Shown in pieces: positions 1-8,451 of a stretch of 64,000 bases of DNA; within the stretch, counting starts at the first letter, position 1, and every line of letters starts with the position of its first letter. The stretch spans positions 186,001 through 250,000 of the forward strand of contig NZ_AUDN01000007.1 of the NCBI RefSeq assembly GCF_000425485.1, given 5' to 3'. The translations under genes and the position numbers were made by a program. The DNA comes from Flavobacterium tegetincola DSM 22377 (GTDB taxonomy: Bacteria; Bacteroidota; Bacteroidia; Flavobacteriales; Flavobacteriaceae). Below the pieces are notes generated by a model. It was not told the origin of the DNA. It ran no database searches and saw only the letters and a program-made list of their open reading frames with translations.

Positions 1-51
1 TAATTCTTACTTTTACAAAAATTAAAGACAATTACTTAAAAAATTATAATT

Positions 52-708
52 ATGAAGTTTTTCATCGACACAGCTAATTTAGCGCAAATAAAGGAAGCAC
101 AAGCTTTGGGAGTTTTAGACGGCGTTACTACCAATCCATCGTTGATGGCCAAAGAGGGAATTACTGGAAAGAACAATATTTTAAAGCATTATGTAGACAT
201 TTGCAACCTTACAGATGGCGAAGTTAGTGCAGAAGTAAACGCTGTGGATTACGACGGAATGATTCGTGAGGGAGAAGAATTGGCAGAACTTCACGAGCGT
301 ATTGTAGTAAAATTGCCCATGACGCAAGAGGGAATCAAAGCGTGTAAATATTTTTCAGACAGAGAAATTAAGACCAACATGACTTTGGTATTTTCAGCTG
401 GACAAGCTTTATTAGCAGCGAAAGCAGGTGCGACATTTGTTTCACCATTTATTGGTAGACTGGATGATGTTTCTACAGATGGGTTGAATTTAATTCAAGA
501 GATCAGAGAGATTTATGACAATTACGGTTATGAAACACAAATTTTAGCAGCTTCAGTACGCCATACGATGCACATTATCAACTGTGCTAAAATTGGTGCT
601 GATGTAATGACGGGACCGCTTTCTGTGATTTTAGGTTTGTTAAAACATCCTTTAACGGACATCGGATTGGCTCAATTCATCGCTGATTTTGAAAAAGGAA
701 ATAAATAA
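52..708 (+). CDS. fsa: Transaldolase of the small FSA/TalC type
   Basis: A 218-residue TIM-barrel aldolase, the normal size for the TalC/FSA group, acting in the cytosol on sugar phosphates in the non-oxidative pentose phosphate pathway. The N-terminal FIDTAN strand (Asp6), TTNPS (26-30) and the Schiff-base lysine K87 in VVKLPMT are visible. At the position that separates transaldolase (Phe) from fructose-6-phosphate aldolase (Tyr) it has Phe133 in SPFIGRLDD, so I infer transaldolase activity despite the family name. The ATG follows an A-rich leader without Shine-Dalgarno, normal for Bacteroidetes. The gene converges on purA and ends in a shared hairpin terminator. Confidence 0.9.
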   Translation: MKFFIDTANLAQIKEAQALGVLDGVTTNPSLMAKEGITGKNNILKHYVDICNLTDGEVSAEVNAVDYDGMIREGEELAELHERIVVKLPMTQEGIKACKYFSDREIKTNMTLVFSAGQALLAAKAGATFVSPFIGRLDDVSTDGLNLIQEIREIYDNYGYETQILAASVRHTMHIINCAKIGADVMTGPLSVILGLLKHPLTDIGLAQFIADFEKGNK

Positions 709-726
709 GAGTTCAATCTTGAACCA

Positions 727-767
727 AAAAAAAAATGCGATTTCTAATTTAGAAATCGCATTTTTTT
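727..767. terminator. Bidirectional terminator between fsa and purA
   Basis: An 11-bp perfect stem (736-746 with 750-760, loop 747-749) flanked by an A run and a T run lies between two convergent genes, so it can stop transcription from both sides. Confidence 0.85.
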
Positions 768-786
768 ATGATATACTGTTGTGAAA

Positions 787-2058
787 TTATTTCATGATCG
801 TTTGTTTTCTATCCGGACCAACTGAAACAATTTTAATTGGAATTTCAAGTTCATCCTCAATAAACTGAATGTACTCTTTTAATTCAACTGGAAGTTCGTC
901 GTAAGTTGTCATTCCCGTTAGATCTGCATTCCATCCTTTAAAGAACTTGTAAATTGGAGTTACATTTTCTTCTTCAATATTGTAAGGTAAATGTGCAATT
1001 TCAGTTCCTTTATAATTGTAAGCAGTTGCCACTTTTAACGTATCAAAACCTGAAAGCACATCGCCTTTCATCATCATTAATTGCGTAACACCATTAATTT
1101 GAACAGCATATTTTAACGCTACTAAATCCAACCAACCGCATCTTCTCTGGCGTCCAGTAACGGAACCAAATTCATTACCCACTTTTGCCATTGTTGTACC
1201 CACTTCGTCAAAAAGTTCAGTAGGGAAGGGGCCACTACCTACACGTGTAATGTAAGCTTTGAAAATTCCGTACACTTCGCCAATTTGATTTGGCGCAATT
1301 CCTAATCCGGTGCAAGCTCCAGCCGCTGTAGTGTTTGAGGAAGTAACAAAAGGATATGTACCAAAATCAACATCCAATAAAGAACCTTGAGCACCTTCAG
1401 CTAAAATTAATTTGCCCGATTTCTGTGCTTGGTGCAAATATTCTTCGCTATCAATGAAAGTCAATTTCTTTAAATCTGTAATGGCTTCAAAAAATTCCTT
1501 TTCAAGTTCATTTAGATTGTATTGAATATTGACGTCAATAAATTTGATCATTGCCTCATGCTTGTCCGCCAAAGCTCTGTATCTTTCTTTAAAATCTTCC
1601 AATTCAATATCTCCTACACGAATCCCGTTTCTTCCGGTTTTATCCATATAAGTTGGACCAATACCTTTTAAAGTAGATCCAATTTTTGCTTTACCTTTTG
1701 AAGCTTCAGAAGCCGCATCTAGCAATCGGTGCGTTGGTAATATTAAATGTGCTTTGCGCGAAATGATTAATTTTGACTTAATGTCTAAATTAAATTTTGC
1801 TAAGCCTTCAATTTCTTTTTGAAATACTACAGGATCAATTACAACCCCATTTCCAATAACGTTGATGGATTTTTCATGAAAAATCCCAGAAGGAATCGTT
1901 CTTAAAACGTGTTTTATTCCGTCAAATTCTAAAGTATGTCCTGCATTTGGACCTCCTTGAAATCGAGCAATAATATCGTATTTTGAAGTAAGAACGTCAA
2001 CAATTTTTCCTTTGCCTTCGTCGCCCCACTGCAATCCTAATAATAAATCTACGGCCAT
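787..2058 (-). CDS. purA: Adenylosuccinate synthetase
   Basis: Joins IMP and aspartate with GTP to give adenylosuccinate, the first committed step from IMP to AMP. The protein has 423 residues, the usual size. The N-terminal P-loop region GLQWGDEGKGK, with catalytic Asp and following Lys, GPNAGHT with the catalytic His, and GSTLKGIGPTY are intact, as is the RQRRCGWLD stretch near the IMP site. It starts 54 bases after the fur-family gene and is probably cotranscribed with it. A 7-bp inverted repeat lies between the two stop and start codons. The product is cytosolic. Confidence 0.97.
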   Translation of the reverse strand: MAVDLLLGLQWGDEGKGKIVDVLTSKYDIIARFQGGPNAGHTLEFDGIKHVLRTIPSGIFHEKSINVIGNGVVIDPVVFQKEIEGLAKFNLDIKSKLIISRKAHLILPTHRLLDAASEASKGKAKIGSTLKGIGPTYMDKTGRNGIRVGDIELEDFKERYRALADKHEAMIKFIDVNIQYNLNELEKEFFEAITDLKKLTFIDSEEYLHQAQKSGKLILAEGAQGSLLDVDFGTYPFVTSSNTTAAGACTGLGIAPNQIGEVYGIFKAYITRVGSGPFPTELFDEVGTTMAKVGNEFGSVTGRQRRCGWLDLVALKYAVQINGVTQLMMMKGDVLSGFDTLKVATAYNYKGTEIAHLPYNIEEENVTPIYKFFKGWNADLTGMTTYDELPVELKEYIQFIEDELEIPIKIVSVGPDRKQTIMK

Positions 2059-2091
2059 TGTATGTGTGTTAGTTGTTTGTTTTTAAAGTAG

Positions 2092-2112
2092 AAGTGATGT
2101 AGTAAATCACTT
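2092..2112. promoter_or_regulatory. Inverted repeat between fur-family gene and purA
   Basis: Arms 2092-2098 and 2106-2112 (7 bp, perfect, 7-base spacer) lie directly after the stop codon of the regulator and upstream of purA. No T run follows in the transcription direction, so an operator or mRNA-processing hairpin is as likely as an attenuator. Low certainty. Confidence 0.3.
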
Positions 2113-2577
2113 TTATGCTTGCGTTTCTTCATTCTTGACTCCATAAAAATAGAGTGAATGATTGATGACTTTAATATTAAATATTTCTTCAATAGTCTGC
2201 TTGATAATTTGAATTCGAGGATCACAGAATTCAATTACTTCGCCGGTATCGGTCATAATGATGTGATCGTGCTGTTTATCAAAATAAGATTTTTCATAAT
2301 GGGCTTGATTCTGACCAAACTGATGCTTGCGTACCAAAGCACAATCCAAGAGTAGTTCAATGGTATTGTATAAGGTAGCACGGCTAACGCGGTAGTTTTT
2401 ATTTTTCATTTTGATATATAAATTCTCAATATCAAAATGTTCTTCACTGTCATAAATTTCCTGCAAAATTGCATAGCGTTCAGGCGTTTTACGATGTCCT
2501 TTGATTTCCAAGTATTTTGTAAAAACATTTTTTACAATTTCCTGATTTTTACTGTTATCTACTGAAATTAGTGTCAT
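2113..2577 (-). CDS. Fur-family transcriptional regulator
   Basis: A 154-residue Fur-superfamily repressor: winged helix (about 10-85, with [11 protein letters not shown] and [12 protein letters not shown], the recognition helix) followed by a dimerisation and metal-sensing domain. HDH is present, but the structural-zinc CxxC that normally follows is replaced by MTDT, and a single Cys remains in EFCDPR. It is therefore a Fur-family regulator that probably lacks the first zinc-knuckle pair; the metal or signal cannot be read from sequence. The start is taken at the ATG at 2577, because the in-frame TTG at 2586 lies inside a -7 promoter element. It precedes purA in the same orientation. Confidence 0.88.
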   Translation of the reverse strand: MTLISVDNSKNQEIVKNVFTKYLEIKGHRKTPERYAILQEIYDSEEHFDIENLYIKMKNKNYRVSRATLYNTIELLLDCALVRKHQFGQNQAHYEKSYFDKQHDHIIMTDTGEVIEFCDPRIQIIKQTIEEIFNIKVINHSLYFYGVKNEETQA

Positions 2578-2583
2578 ATCTGG

Positions 2584-2591
2584 CAAAGATA
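2584..2591 (-). promoter_or_regulatory. -7 promoter element of the fur-family gene
   Basis: Minus-strand TATCTTTG is a perfect match to the Bacteroidetes -7 consensus TAnnTTTG. It ends only 6 bases before the ATG at 2577, implying a leader of a few bases at most. Confidence 0.6.
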
Positions 2592-2727
2592 AGGAATTAG
2601 TTTTAATGTAGAAAGAGCTTCGAGTGGCCTAGAAAAAGTTTTTAGATTAAAAAAGAAGAGGAAGCAGTTCGAATATTTTCTATTTTACATAATATAAATT
2701 ATGATTCAAATTCACAATTGCTGAATT

Positions 2728-4497
2728 TCAGCTTAAATTGATGTTTTTTGGCAAATATACTGTAAATACAGATCCTTGATCAGGAACGCCAACGGCTTTA
2801 ATAAAACCATTGTTATTGTCTACAATTTTCTTGCAAATAGCCAAACCTAATCCGGTACCTTTATACGACTGGTCAGTTTGCAAGCGTTTAAACAACATGA
2901 AAATTTTATCTGCGTGCTTTTGTTCGAAACCAATTCCATTATCAGTAACCGTTATTTTATAATACTCTTCCGAACTTATATTTTTGTCGTTTACAAAATC
3001 TTGCGAAAATTCCTCTAATTTGACAATAATTTTAGGTACGATGCCAAGTTTTACATATTTAAGCGCATTGGACATTAAATTGACAAATAACTGTTGAATT
3101 TGAAATTTTGTGCCCAAAATTGTAGGTAATTGATCAATTAAAATGATTGCTTGTTTCTCTTCTATAATGAGAATTAAATCTTCAGTAATTTCTTCAAACA
3201 ACACATTTAAATCTACTTGTTCAAAAATGCGATCTCCTTTAACTGTTCGCGTAAAATCAACCAGATCATTCATCAAATTTTGCATTCTGCTTGCAGCTGA
3301 TTTAATTTTGTCAAAATAAGTAATTGTTGCTTCGTTGGACGATGCCACAAAATCTTTACTTTCAATTCTGGAAATAAACATTTGAATCTTTCTCAAAGGT
3401 TCTTGTAAATCATGGCTGACAATGTTGTTAAAAGATTCCAATTCAGAGTTGGTGGAAATTAATCTTTGGTTCTTATCCTCCAATTCCTTCGTCTTTTTCA
3501 TCAACTCGGTAATATCTTGATTCACTCCAATTTTCACCAATTCGCCTTTTGAATTATTTAAGAATTTACCTACAGAAATCATGTGTCTCACGGTTCCATC
3601 CTCCAAAAGGTATCGGTAGATTATCGTGGTAGTTTCATTCTTATTAAAGGAATCCTCATGCAATTGAAGCACTCTACTCCTATCTTCGGGATGAACAAAA
3701 CTCATGATTTTATCTAATGAAGGTGTAAATGAGTTGGGTTCCGTTCCAAGAAGCCGGTAGAAATTATCTGAAATGATAAATCTATTTTCAACCGTATTTA
3801 ATTTCCAACTTCCAAATCCAGCAACCATTTCCGCATTTTGCAATGTTTGATTTATAAAACTAACATCATCGTTGATTTTCTGTAATTTCATTAAATCCTC
3901 GTTCATTTTTACATACGCTAACACAAAAATAGTCAGTGAAATTAGCGCAATTAAAAATCCTGACGTTTTGGAATTTTCAAGCATTTGTAAGTAAGCATCG
4001 TTACTCGTATTAATTTTGGACTCTAAATCCGCACTTAATTCATTGATATTTAATAATAAATTTGCGTTAATGGTGTTGTAATTTGAGACTGTAGAATTTG
4101 ATTTGCCTGCAAATAATTCTTTTTTAAATGCAATATAATCTGCAATTAATTCTTTAATAAAGTTCTGTTTTTGTGCGTATTTGGGTTCGATTCCTTCAAA
4201 TGACGCAGCATTTTTAATGAAAGCTGCATTGCTTATTGCATTAAAATCGATAGTGTTACTCGATATACTCTGATTTAAGATTTGGCTTTGAGTTCTGTAA
4301 CTGTCTTCTTCTACAATTGATTTAAAATGAAGTAGTTCGATATCTGCTTTACTGTATTTTTCAATTTCAATTTTATTATTTTCCAACTCGTTCATTTGAA
4401 AATAAAACATGGTCAATAGATAACCTATGGAAAATATCGAAATACCCAATGCAATTTTGAGTAACTTGATGTGATCAATTTTTTTTAAAAATCCCAT
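2728..4497 (-). CDS. Membrane PAS-domain sensor histidine kinase
   Basis: A 589-residue inner-membrane sensor. One membrane helix lies at about 14-32, an extracytoplasmic helical sensor region at 33-178, and a second helix at about 180-197. A short coiled coil and a PAS domain of the PAS_3 type follow (about 215-335; HPEDR motif, ending in VNQDITE). The HisKA H-box is VSHDLQEP. The ATPase domain has an N box (LFVNLMSNALKYV), DNGIGF and GTGLGL. All catalytic motifs are intact. It is the last gene of a three-gene minus-strand operon, 4 bases after the response regulator, so that protein is its likely partner. The signal is unknown. Confidence 0.92.
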   Translation of the reverse strand: MGFLKKIDHIKLLKIALGISIFSIGYLLTMFYFQMNELENNKIEIEKYSKADIELLHFKSIVEEDSYRTQSQILNQSISSNTIDFNAISNAAFIKNAASFEGIEPKYAQKQNFIKELIADYIAFKKELFAGKSNSTVSNYNTINANLLLNINELSADLESKINTSNDAYLQMLENSKTSGFLIALISLTIFVLAYVKMNEDLMKLQKINDDVSFINQTLQNAEMVAGFGSWKLNTVENRFIISDNFYRLLGTEPNSFTPSLDKIMSFVHPEDRSRVLQLHEDSFNKNETTTIIYRYLLEDGTVRHMISVGKFLNNSKGELVKIGVNQDITELMKKTKELEDKNQRLISTNSELESFNNIVSHDLQEPLRKIQMFISRIESKDFVASSNEATITYFDKIKSAASRMQNLMNDLVDFTRTVKGDRIFEQVDLNVLFEEITEDLILIIEEKQAIILIDQLPTILGTKFQIQQLFVNLMSNALKYVKLGIVPKIIVKLEEFSQDFVNDKNISSEEYYKITVTDNGIGFEQKHADKIFMLFKRLQTDQSYKGTGLGLAICKKIVDNNNGFIKAVGVPDQGSVFTVYLPKNINLS

Positions 4498-4501
4498 AAA
4501 A

Positions 4502-4954
4502 CTATATATTTAAAAAAAAAGTTTCTTTATTTAATCCTGCCGTATGATATTGCCAATTCAAATTTAAAATATGGTGCATTATTTTTTTCAATTTTTTAAA
4601 ATCGGAAGGTTTTTGAATATAGATGTTTGCCCCGTTTGAAAATGTATCTTCAATGTCTTGCTCAGTTGCTGATGTAGAATAAATTGCAATTACTAAATTT
4701 CTAAACTGTGCATCTTCCCTTATTTCTTTTAAACATTCCAAACCCATCTTACAAGGCATATTTAGATCTAAAAATAGAATATGTGGCAAATGATTTTCAG
4801 GATGTTTTAAATAATCCATTAAATCTAATCCTGATTCAAAGACTGTTAGAGCATTGTCAATTTTTAATTCTTTTATTGCTTCAGAAAAGAAAAACCGATC
4901 GTCGGCATCGTCGTCGCAAAGTAGAATCTGCATTTGAGATTGACTTCTATCCAT
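4502..4954 (-). CDS. Single-domain response regulator (CheY/Rcp1-like)
   Basis: A 150-residue receiver domain with no output domain. Asp14-Asp15-Asp16 form the acidic pocket, Asp63 in FLDLNMP is the phosphoacceptor, Thr94/Ser95 the switch residues and Lys115 in QKPSD the conserved lysine. The longer alpha4-beta5 region resembles the Rcp1 group that pairs with phytochrome-type or PAS kinases. It lies 8 bases after the AraC-type gene and 4 bases before the histidine kinase. Without an effector domain it must act through protein contact, perhaps with the AraC-type regulator; that link is inference. Confidence 0.92.
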   Translation of the reverse strand: MDRSQSQMQILLCDDDADDRFFFSEAIKELKIDNALTVFESGLDLMDYLKHPENHLPHILFLDLNMPCKMGLECLKEIREDAQFRNLVIAIYSTSATEQDIEDTFSNGANIYIQKPSDFKKLKKIMHHILNLNWQYHTAGLNKETFFLNI

Positions 4955-4962
4955 CCTTTCTT

Positions 4963-5523
4963 TTAATTAATTTGTGAAAGTTCTCGTCTCTTGTCAACAA
5001 TTCTTTTAAAAGAAGATGGTGTTAATCCGGTTACTTTTTTAAATTGCGCAGATAAATAAGCTACACTACTGTAATTCAACTTATAAGAAACTTCTGTTAA
5101 AGTAAGGCCGTCTTCAACAATTAATTTCTTAGCACGTTCAATTTTCTGAATAATAATGAAATTTTCAATAGATGTATACGTATATTCTGAAAATACATTG
5201 GCAATATAACCGTAACTTAAATTTAGCTGATCGGCTAAATAGTTGGAAATAGTTGATGTAGGAAGTTTGTCTTTTTCATAAATCATATCAATTATTGTAT
5301 CCTTAATACGTTGAACAAGTTGGCTCTTCTGATTATTGATGATGTCAATACCATAGCGTTTTAAATTTTCTTGTAGCGTATTAAAAACTTCTTCTGTAAC
5401 GGTATCGCTAATATCTATTTCTCCAAACTCCATGAGTTCGTACTTTATTTGCAAGGATTCAAGCTGTTCCTGAAGAATGACTCTACAAGCTAAATTAATA
5501 TCGTATTTGATGTATAATTTCAT
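4963..5523 (-). CDS. AraC-type regulator with small N-terminal alpha/beta domain
   Basis: A 186-residue protein. The last ~95 residues are an AraC/XylS double helix-turn-helix (IQKIERAKKLIVEDGLTLTE, then the second helix pair with FKKVTGLTPSSFK). The first ~80 residues look like the ferredoxin-fold N-terminus seen on many Bacteroidetes AraC proteins, which in relatives carries a CxxC of heavy-metal-domain type; here only Cys13 remains, so metal binding is doubtful. It is the first gene of the operon with the response regulator and histidine kinase. An imperfect inverted repeat about 30 bases upstream could be its own operator. Confidence 0.85.
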   Translation of the reverse strand: MKLYIKYDINLACRVILQEQLESLQIKYELMEFGEIDISDTVTEEVFNTLQENLKRYGIDIINNQKSQLVQRIKDTIIDMIYEKDKLPTSTISNYLADQLNLSYGYIANVFSEYTYTSIENFIIIQKIERAKKLIVEDGLTLTEVSYKLNYSSVAYLSAQFKKVTGLTPSSFKRIVDKRRELSQIN

Positions 5524-5552
5524 AATTTTTTGTTTTTGATCGTAAATTCAAT

Positions 5553-5576
5553 GTTTGTAACCACAATGGTTTGCAA
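5553..5576. promoter_or_regulatory. Imperfect inverted repeat upstream of the AraC-type gene
   Basis: TTGTAACCA and TGGTTTGCAA face each other across CAA, differing by one inserted base. The site is 30-55 bases upstream of the regulator's ATG and is a plausible autoregulatory operator. No experimental or comparative support is available here. Confidence 0.35.
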
Positions 5577-5610
5577 TATAAATGTACTAATTTGCACTAA
5601 AATTAAAATA

Positions 5611-5648
5611 AAAAAGCGAAAATATCTGATTTGAAATTCTCGCTTTTT
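5611..5648 (-). terminator. Terminator downstream of ndh
   Basis: An AGCGA...TCGCT stem with extra AT pairs around an AT-rich loop, with A and T runs on both flanks. It sits about 140 bases past the ndh stop and before the AraC-type promoter region. Confidence 0.5.
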
Positions 5649-5785
5649 GTAGTTGTAAAATGAGTAGGCAGTCCAAAATTTATTTTACTTCTCTATTCTT
5701 CTTTCAATAGTTCAAAAATCCGTAAATTTTGAAGATTGTAGCTTATAATATTTTAAAAATAGTTTATAAGATAAAGAGATTTGGA

Positions 5786-7048
5786 TTACTTTCTATCGCG
5801 TTCTGGACGAATTATCATGCGGTACGACTGATCTTTTGCAAAATAAGCCACCATCCAGTTGTAAAAAGTTTTCAATCTATTTCTGTAAGTAATTAATGAA
5901 ATTAGGTGAATGAACAACCAAACCAACCACGCAAAAAATCCTTTAAAGTGCCACTTCGGTTTTGGCAAATCTACAACGGCTTTATTTTTACCAATGATTG
6001 CCATTGATCCTTTATCATTATATTTAAAAGCTTGAAGCGGCTGTTTTTTTAATAGTGCGACAAAATTGTGCGCTAAATTTTTTCCTTGTTGTATCGCAGT
6101 TTGTGCAACTTGTGGATGTCCGTTTGGAAAATTTTCATCAGCAGTCATGATTGAAGTATCTCCAATAGCATAAATATTTGTTGTATTGTTTACGCGATTG
6201 TAAGCATCCGTAGCCATTCTTCTTCCACGTCCATAACTTTCAGGAGCAATGCCTTCAAACTGCTTTGCTGAAACTCCCGCAGCCCAAATTAAATTTTTAG
6301 TGGCAATGGTTTCTCCGCTGGCAAAATGAACAACATCATCTACATAATCGGTAACACGCGTGTTTAATTTGACCACAACACCCATTTTAGTTAATGCGTC
6401 CAAAGTATCTTTTTGCGAAGCTTCGGACATAGGTGAAAGTAATGAACTACCTCCATCAACGAGGTATAAATTACTTGCGGTAGTTCCTAATTCAGGATAT
6501 TCCTTTAATAAAATTCCGTTTCGCATTTCAGATAACATACCTGAAACCTCCACTCCTGTTGGTCCACCACCAGCTACTACGACGGTTAATAATTTTCTAC
6601 GTTCCCGAATATCTTTAGTTAAAACTGCTTTTTCCATATTCTGGAGTAGCTTGTTTCTCATTTCAATTGCATCATTCAGCGTTTTCATCGGAATGGCATT
6701 CTTCTGTACATTTTCCATTCCGAAAAAGCTAGTTTCAGCTCCTGAGGCAAAAACCAATTGATCGTAATTCAATGTGCCATTGTCAAGAATTACCTTGTTT
6801 TCGCTTTGATCAATGCTCAAAACTTCGCCTAGACGAAAAGTCAAATTTTTCTTTCCGGCAAAGAATTTTCGATACGGGTAACTAATACTTGAAGGTTCTA
6901 AGTAAGCAGTTGCCACCTGATATATTAAAGGAGGAAAAAAATTATAATTATTTTTATCAATCAGTGTAACTTGAATATTGGTTTCATTGGTAAGTTCTTT
7001 TGCCAAATTTATTCCAGCAAAACCTCCGCCTACAATTACTACATGCAT
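5786..7048 (-). CDS. ndh: Type II NADH dehydrogenase (non-proton-pumping)
   Basis: A flavoprotein that passes electrons from NADH to the quinone pool without pumping protons. The protein has 420 residues. The FAD-binding VIVGGGFAGINLAKEL is at the N-terminus, and the NADH-binding VVVAGGGPTGVEVSGML at about 161-177. A third conserved stretch, YAIGDTS, contacts FAD, and AQTAIQQGKNLA follows. The C-terminus (about 370-405) is hydrophobic and amphipathic (WLVWLFIHLISLITYRNR), as in NDH-2 enzymes that dip into the membrane. It is transcribed alone and divergently from the Bcr/CflA gene. Confidence 0.93.
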   Translation of the reverse strand: MHVVIVGGGFAGINLAKELTNETNIQVTLIDKNNYNFFPPLIYQVATAYLEPSSISYPYRKFFAGKKNLTFRLGEVLSIDQSENKVILDNGTLNYDQLVFASGAETSFFGMENVQKNAIPMKTLNDAIEMRNKLLQNMEKAVLTKDIRERRKLLTVVVAGGGPTGVEVSGMLSEMRNGILLKEYPELGTTASNLYLVDGGSSLLSPMSEASQKDTLDALTKMGVVVKLNTRVTDYVDDVVHFASGETIATKNLIWAAGVSAKQFEGIAPESYGRGRRMATDAYNRVNNTTNIYAIGDTSIMTADENFPNGHPQVAQTAIQQGKNLAHNFVALLKKQPLQAFKYNDKGSMAIIGKNKAVVDLPKPKWHFKGFFAWLVWLFIHLISLITYRNRLKTFYNWMVAYFAKDQSYRMIIRPERDRK

Positions 7049-7211
7049 ATAAATTGATTTTAATTATTGAGAAAATGTACTTCTATCGTTCCATTTGTAC
7101 CTGCATTAAAATTACATCATTTTAGAATAATAGCCTATTGTGCTCCAATTTTTATAATAAGTTTGTGAGTAATGGAGGTATAACGATAGGTAGTAGTTTT
7201 TTTTGTTCATG

Positions 7212-7219
7212 TACCTTTG
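7212..7219 (+). promoter_or_regulatory. -7 promoter element of the Bcr/CflA gene
   Basis: TACCTTTG matches TAnnTTTG exactly, 23 bases upstream of the ATG at 7243. No clear TTG at the right distance upstream. Confidence 0.55.
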
Positions 7220-7242
7220 CACGCTTAAAAAAATAGACATTC

Positions 7243-8451
7243 ATGGATAAAAAGAAATATTTTTCATTAGTTCTCGTTCTCGGAAGTTTGACAGCGCTTG
7301 GTCCATTTTCGATTGATATGTATTTGCCCGGATTTACAGGAATTGCAAAAGACCTGAATACTTCTGTCAATAATGTATCGCTCACGCTATCCAGCTATTT
7401 TGTTGGCATTTCTGTGGGACAATTGCTATACGGACCTTTATTAGATCGATTTGGTAGAAAAAAACCACTTTATATCGGACTCTTGGTTTATATTTTAGCA
7501 TCATTAGCATGTTATTATGTAACGTCTATTGACTACTTTATACTGTTAAGATTTATTCAAGCGGTAGGAAGTTGTGGTGCTTCCGTTGCCGCAATAACAA
7601 TGGTTCGCGACTTATTTCCTGTAAAAGAAATTCCAAAAGTATTTGCGAAACTGATGTTGGTTTTGGGACTTTCGCCAATGTTAGCTCCAACACTTGGAGG
7701 TTATGTTACGGAAGATTTTGGTTGGCACATGGTATTTCTTGTCTTAACCTTTATGGGAATTGGAGTGTTACTAGCTTCAAAATTCTTCTTAAAAAGTACG
7801 TATGTTCCTGATAAATCATTATCCTTAAAACCAAATGCTATTATAAATAATTTTATTGCAGTTTTAAAAGAGCCTCAATTTTACACGTATGCTTTGACTG
7901 GTGGAATAGCTTTTTCTGGATTATTTACTTACGTAGCAAGTTCTCCCGTCATATTTATGGATATATTCGATGTAGACGCAAAAGTGTACGGTTGGATTTT
8001 TGCATTACTTTCCGTTAGTTTTATTGGCACAAGCCAGCTCAATTCCTACTTACTTAGATCCTATTCCAGTGAACAGCTTATCTCGGTTGGATTAAGATTA
8101 CAATGTAGCGTCAGTATACTTTTTGCTGCAGGAATTTATTTAGAGATTTTAAATTTGTACGGCGTTATAATAATGCTTTTCCTATTTCTAGGATGCTTGG
8201 GTTTTTGCAACCCAAATACTACGGCATTATCCCTGGAACCTTTTGAAAAAAACGCAGGAAGTGCCTCTGCAGTTATGGGAGCGATTCAAATGGGACTTGG
8301 AGCAATTGCTTCGGTTGCCGTAGGTATTTTTGTTACAAATTCTATATTGCCTGTAACACTTATTTTTATAGGATCTTCCTTATTAGCTTTACTAATTCTG
8401 CACTTCGGAAAGAAAAACATTAAAGAAAAATATTCGCAGAAAACGATTTAA
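7243..8451 (+). CDS. Bcr/CflA-family drug-resistance MFS transporter
   Basis: A 402-residue inner-membrane protein with about 12 hydrophobic segments, the drug:H+ antiporter-1 layout. The first helix pair contains the family signature LGPFSIDMYLPG. The conserved MFS loop between helices 2 and 3 reads GPLLDRFGRKKPL. Relatives export chloramphenicol, bicyclomycin or sulfonamides; the substrate here is unknown. It has its own -7 element. Its 3' end overlaps that of the convergent helicase gene by 4 bases, with no terminator hairpin between them. Confidence 0.9.
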   Translation: MDKKKYFSLVLVLGSLTALGPFSIDMYLPGFTGIAKDLNTSVNNVSLTLSSYFVGISVGQLLYGPLLDRFGRKKPLYIGLLVYILASLACYYVTSIDYFILLRFIQAVGSCGASVAAITMVRDLFPVKEIPKVFAKLMLVLGLSPMLAPTLGGYVTEDFGWHMVFLVLTFMGIGVLLASKFFLKSTYVPDKSLSLKPNAIINNFIAVLKEPQFYTYALTGGIAFSGLFTYVASSPVIFMDIFDVDAKVYGWIFALLSVSFIGTSQLNSYLLRSYSSEQLISVGLRLQCSVSILFAAGIYLEILNLYGVIIMLFLFLGCLGFCNPNTTALSLEPFEKNAGSASAVMGAIQMGLGAIASVAVGIFVTNSILPVTLIFIGSSLLALLILHFGKKNIKEKYSQKTI

